7,894 nucleotides of DNA, taken from the NCBI GenBank assembly GCA_005786915.1, contig SYCM01000119.1:1-7894 (forward strand), given 5' to 3'. The first letter of the stretch is position 1. The number at the start of each line of letters is the position of its first letter. The notes beneath the pieces were generated by a model. The model was given only the letters and a program-made list of their open reading frames with translations. It was not told the origin of the DNA and did not search any database. Both the position numbers and the translations under genes were made by a program. The DNA comes from Bacteroidota bacterium. Its GTDB lineage: Bacteria > Bacteroidota > Bacteroidia > Flavobacteriales > Schleiferiaceae. Shown piece after piece: positions 6,488 through 7,894 of this stretch.

Positions 6488-7639
6488 CAAAGGTAACACG
6501 CCAAATGCTTCAAGTGTTCGAAGTGCGCTCGCTTTTCGCGCGGAACCCTGACCTGAAACCACCGCAATTGTTTTTTTATTTAATTCTAATTCATTCTTGT
6601 ATAATTCAAAGTGTCGCTGGCGGTCGGACTCTTTGGGGTGCTCGCGCAGGGGATCCTCGGTCCAAGCGAGGTCGGGAGCGCAAAGGAGGTAGAGGTCGCC
6701 TTTGAGGGGCATGGCCTCCAAATCGGGGTGGAGGCGGCCGTACTTTTCGCGGAACCAAATGCGGTGCGTCAGCACGTCCGTGTCCTCCACCACGATCTCG
6801 GGGCAGCTTGCAGCCACCCCTTCGCCACGTTCCTTTTGAAGGTGGGCCATTTTAACCACGTCCTCGGGCGCGTAGTCGTTGCCGTGTTCGCTCAAGTATT
6901 CTCGGGCGATTTCGGGGGTCCACAAGGTGCGGAATTCTCGGGCAAGCTGCGCTGCCAGCTGGGTTTTTCCCGCACTTTCGGGGCCGGTAAGGACGACGCG
7001 CAGCGGTTGGCGTACGGCCACCACCACCTGATCTGCGCCCATGGGAAACGCTTCAAGTGCGTAGCGTTCGCCGCCTCGGGTGCACAGGGCTTCCCGGTGC
7101 GACCGGACGTCGATTTCCTTCTTCCAGTCGAGCCCTTTGATTCCGGCCGCCTTATACACGGCTTCTTTGGCGCCCCAAACCGTCGCACGGTCGAGTTCCG
7201 CTACTTCGCGTTCCGAAGCCACTCGAGCGATTACTCGTTCGAGTTGGGCGCGCGGAGCTTCCACGTCAATCCCCACCGGCACGAGGGGATGGTAGGCCGC
7301 GACCGCCCAATCCCCGCCGTGCGACAAGCTGAGGTAGCCTTGGGGAAGAATCGGGCGCTCCCCGTCGTATGTAAGGTCGCGCACTCCGAATGAAGAGCCG
7401 TTCAAGGCCTCTGCCAGAGCGAGGCGCGCGGCGACAAAGGCAGTGCGGCGGGGACCTGGTTTTAATTCGGACCACCGCGCCAGATCTGCAGGCGAGAAAA
7501 AATCTGTGGATAAGGAGAATTTCGCCTCAAAATCAGCGGCTTGACCAAGAGAAATCCGCGCAATCACAAGGCCAAAATGACCAACTTCGGCGACTTCAGC
7601 CCCCGAATGTTCCGTATCTTTGCGCCTCCAAATAATCAT
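6446..7639 (-). CDS. 4'-phosphopantetheinyl transferase fused to NadR-like kinase
   Basis: One continuous frame of 397 residues joins two enzymes. Residues 1-210 are a Sfp/AcpS-superfamily phosphopantetheinyl transferase, which loads the CoA-derived arm onto carrier proteins. It shows YLSLSHGGD (102-110), GIDVE (123-127, Mg ligands Asp125 and Glu127) and WGAKEAVYKA (155-164, Glu159). Residues 213-385 resemble the kinase domain of NadR: P-loop GPESAGKT (219-226), PEIAREYL (242-249), VEDTD (284-288) and a C-terminal VSGQGSAR. The NMN adenylyltransferase domain of full NadR is absent. The linker is only a few residues and has no stop or obvious start. I prefer the ATG at 7639 because it gives a normal PPTase N-terminus (MIIWRRK); an ATG at 7663 adds eight residues and overlaps ahcY. 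The last 11 residues, HRGAGDENRLR, are encoded by the riboswitch. The kinase substrate may be nicotinamide riboside or, given the neighbour, thiamin. Confidence 0.88.
   Translation of the reverse strand: MIIWRRKDTEHSGAEVAEVGHFGLVIARISLGQAADFEAKFSLSTDFFSPADLARWSELKPGPRRTAFVAARLALAEALNGSSFGVRDLTYDGERPILPQGYLSLSHGGDWAVAAYHPLVPVGIDVEAPRAQLERVIARVASEREVAELDRATVWGAKEAVYKAAGIKGLDWKKEIDVRSHREALCTRGGERYALEAFPMGADQVVVAVRQPLRVVLTGPESAGKTQLAAQLAREFRTLWTPEIAREYLSEHGNDYAPEDVVKMAHLQKERGEGVAASCPEIVVEDTDVLTHRIWFREKYGRLHPDLEAMPLKGDLYLLCAPDLAWTEDPLREHPKESDRQRHFELYKNELELNKKTIAVVSGQGSARKASALRTLEAFGVLPLAKHRGAGDENRLR
6565..6611 (-). promoter_or_regulatory. AT-rich patch in kinase domain, possible internal promoter
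   Basis: Within an otherwise GC-rich gene, about 16 codons around ELYKNELELNKKTI use TTA for all three leucines together with AAT, AAA, ACA and ATT. On the minus strand a TTTG (6610-6607) is followed about 20 bases on by an imperfect TAnnTTTG-like TAGAATTA. It lies 80-120 bases upstream of the riboswitch. A promoter here would separate receptor transcription from the fusion gene, but the -7 match is poor. Confidence 0.2.
7615..7622 (+). promoter_or_regulatory. Candidate -7 box for ahcY
   Basis: The plus strand reads TATCTTTG, a perfect TAnnTTTG match, ending 21 bases before the ahcY ATG at 7644. This predicts a short leader of about 15 bases. The box lies inside the N-terminal codons of the divergent fusion gene. 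No -33 TTTG is apparent at normal spacing. Confidence 0.5.
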
Positions 7640-7643
7640 TGCT

Positions 7644-7894
7644 ATGTCTTCGACCACTGCCACGAACTACGTGCCCTACAAAGTAAAGGATATGTCCCTC
7701 GCCGATTGGGGACGCAAAGAAATTACCCTTGCCGAGGCTGAAATGCCCGGACTGATGGCCCTTCGCAAAGAGTTCGGCGCCAGCAAGCCCCTCGCCGGAG
7801 CGCGCGTGGCCGGCTGCCTCCACATGACGATTCAGACTGCGGTCCTTATCGAAACCCTCGTAGAGCTGGGTGCCGAAGTGACCTGGTCTTCGTG
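7644..7894 (+). CDS. ahcY: Adenosylhomocysteinase, N-terminal part
   Basis: AhcY hydrolyses S-adenosylhomocysteine to adenosine and homocysteine, clearing the product of methyltransferases in the cytoplasm. The window holds 83 complete codons. The start MSSTTATNYVPYKVKDMSLADWG is followed by ITLAEAEMPGLMALR, KPLAGARVAGCLHMTIQTAVLIETL and VELGAEVTW, the characteristic N-terminal substrate-domain sequence, including the conserved CLHMTIQTAVLIETL helix. The NAD-binding domain and C-terminus lie beyond 7894. The start is fixed by homology and by the -7 box at 7615-7622. The gene diverges from the PPTase-kinase fusion with only 4 bases between the preferred start codons, so the two genes' control signals must lie inside each other's coding sequence. 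Confidence 0.95.
   Translation, partial: MSSTTATNYVPYKVKDMSLADWGRKEITLAEAEMPGLMALRKEFGASKPLAGARVAGCLHMTIQTAVLIETLVELGAEVTWSS
7679..7686 (-). promoter_or_regulatory. Weak candidate -7 box for the PPTase-kinase gene
   Basis: On the minus strand TTACTTTG differs from TAnnTTTG at one base and sits 39 bases upstream of the ATG at 7639, within the early codons of ahcY. If used, transcription would begin near 7672 and the message would be antisense to the ahcY start. No -33 element was identified. Confidence 0.25.

Noticed and set aside
6611..7393. 260-codon plus-strand frame opposite the PPTase-kinase fusion
   Set aside because: The opposite strand carries both the P-loop and the PPTase motifs; this frame is a compositional shadow.

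Overview
This is a 7.9 kb piece of a GC-rich bacterial chromosome, most likely from the Bacteroidota (Flavobacteriia-like). The evidence is TAnnTTTG-type -7 promoter boxes, an M1 peptidase with the GAMEYP form of the exopeptidase motif, a TonB-dependent receptor behind a TPP riboswitch, and a phosphopantetheinyl transferase divergent from ahcY. Gene density is very high, no gap exceeds 300 bases, and no tRNA, rRNA, CRISPR array or complete mobile element was seen.

Left part (1-3905). The first 200 codons of aspS (aspartyl-tRNA synthetase) lie on the minus strand. Homology stops abruptly near position 109, and the remaining ~108 bases to the window edge are unrelated, more AT-rich DNA. Divergent from aspS is a tight plus-strand run: tadA (tRNA adenosine deaminase), a metallo-beta-lactamase-fold hydrolase that overlaps tadA by an ATGA, and a secreted M1-family zinc aminopeptidase 12 bases further on. 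A degenerate 7-base tandem repeat runs across the peptidase stop codon.

Right part (4058-7894). A minus-strand unit is read from right to left. It starts with an in-frame fusion of a 4'-phosphopantetheinyl transferase and a NadR-like P-loop kinase. Next comes a TPP riboswitch whose first half is also the last codons and stop codon of that fusion gene. It ends with a TonB-dependent outer-membrane receptor, presumably for thiamin or a precursor. ahcY (adenosylhomocysteinase) begins on the plus strand only 4 bases from the preferred fusion start and runs off the window.

The most interesting part is the 6338-6490 region. The aptamer is embedded in an upstream coding end, and the leader contains two nested 6-base complementarities that could compete with the aptamer and with a hairpin directly abutting the receptor start codon. 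This gives a testable model in which TPP blocks receptor translation, with possible interference from ribosomes finishing the kinase. The PPTase-kinase fusion is the second notable item. Functions come from motif recognition by eye; no database search was possible.
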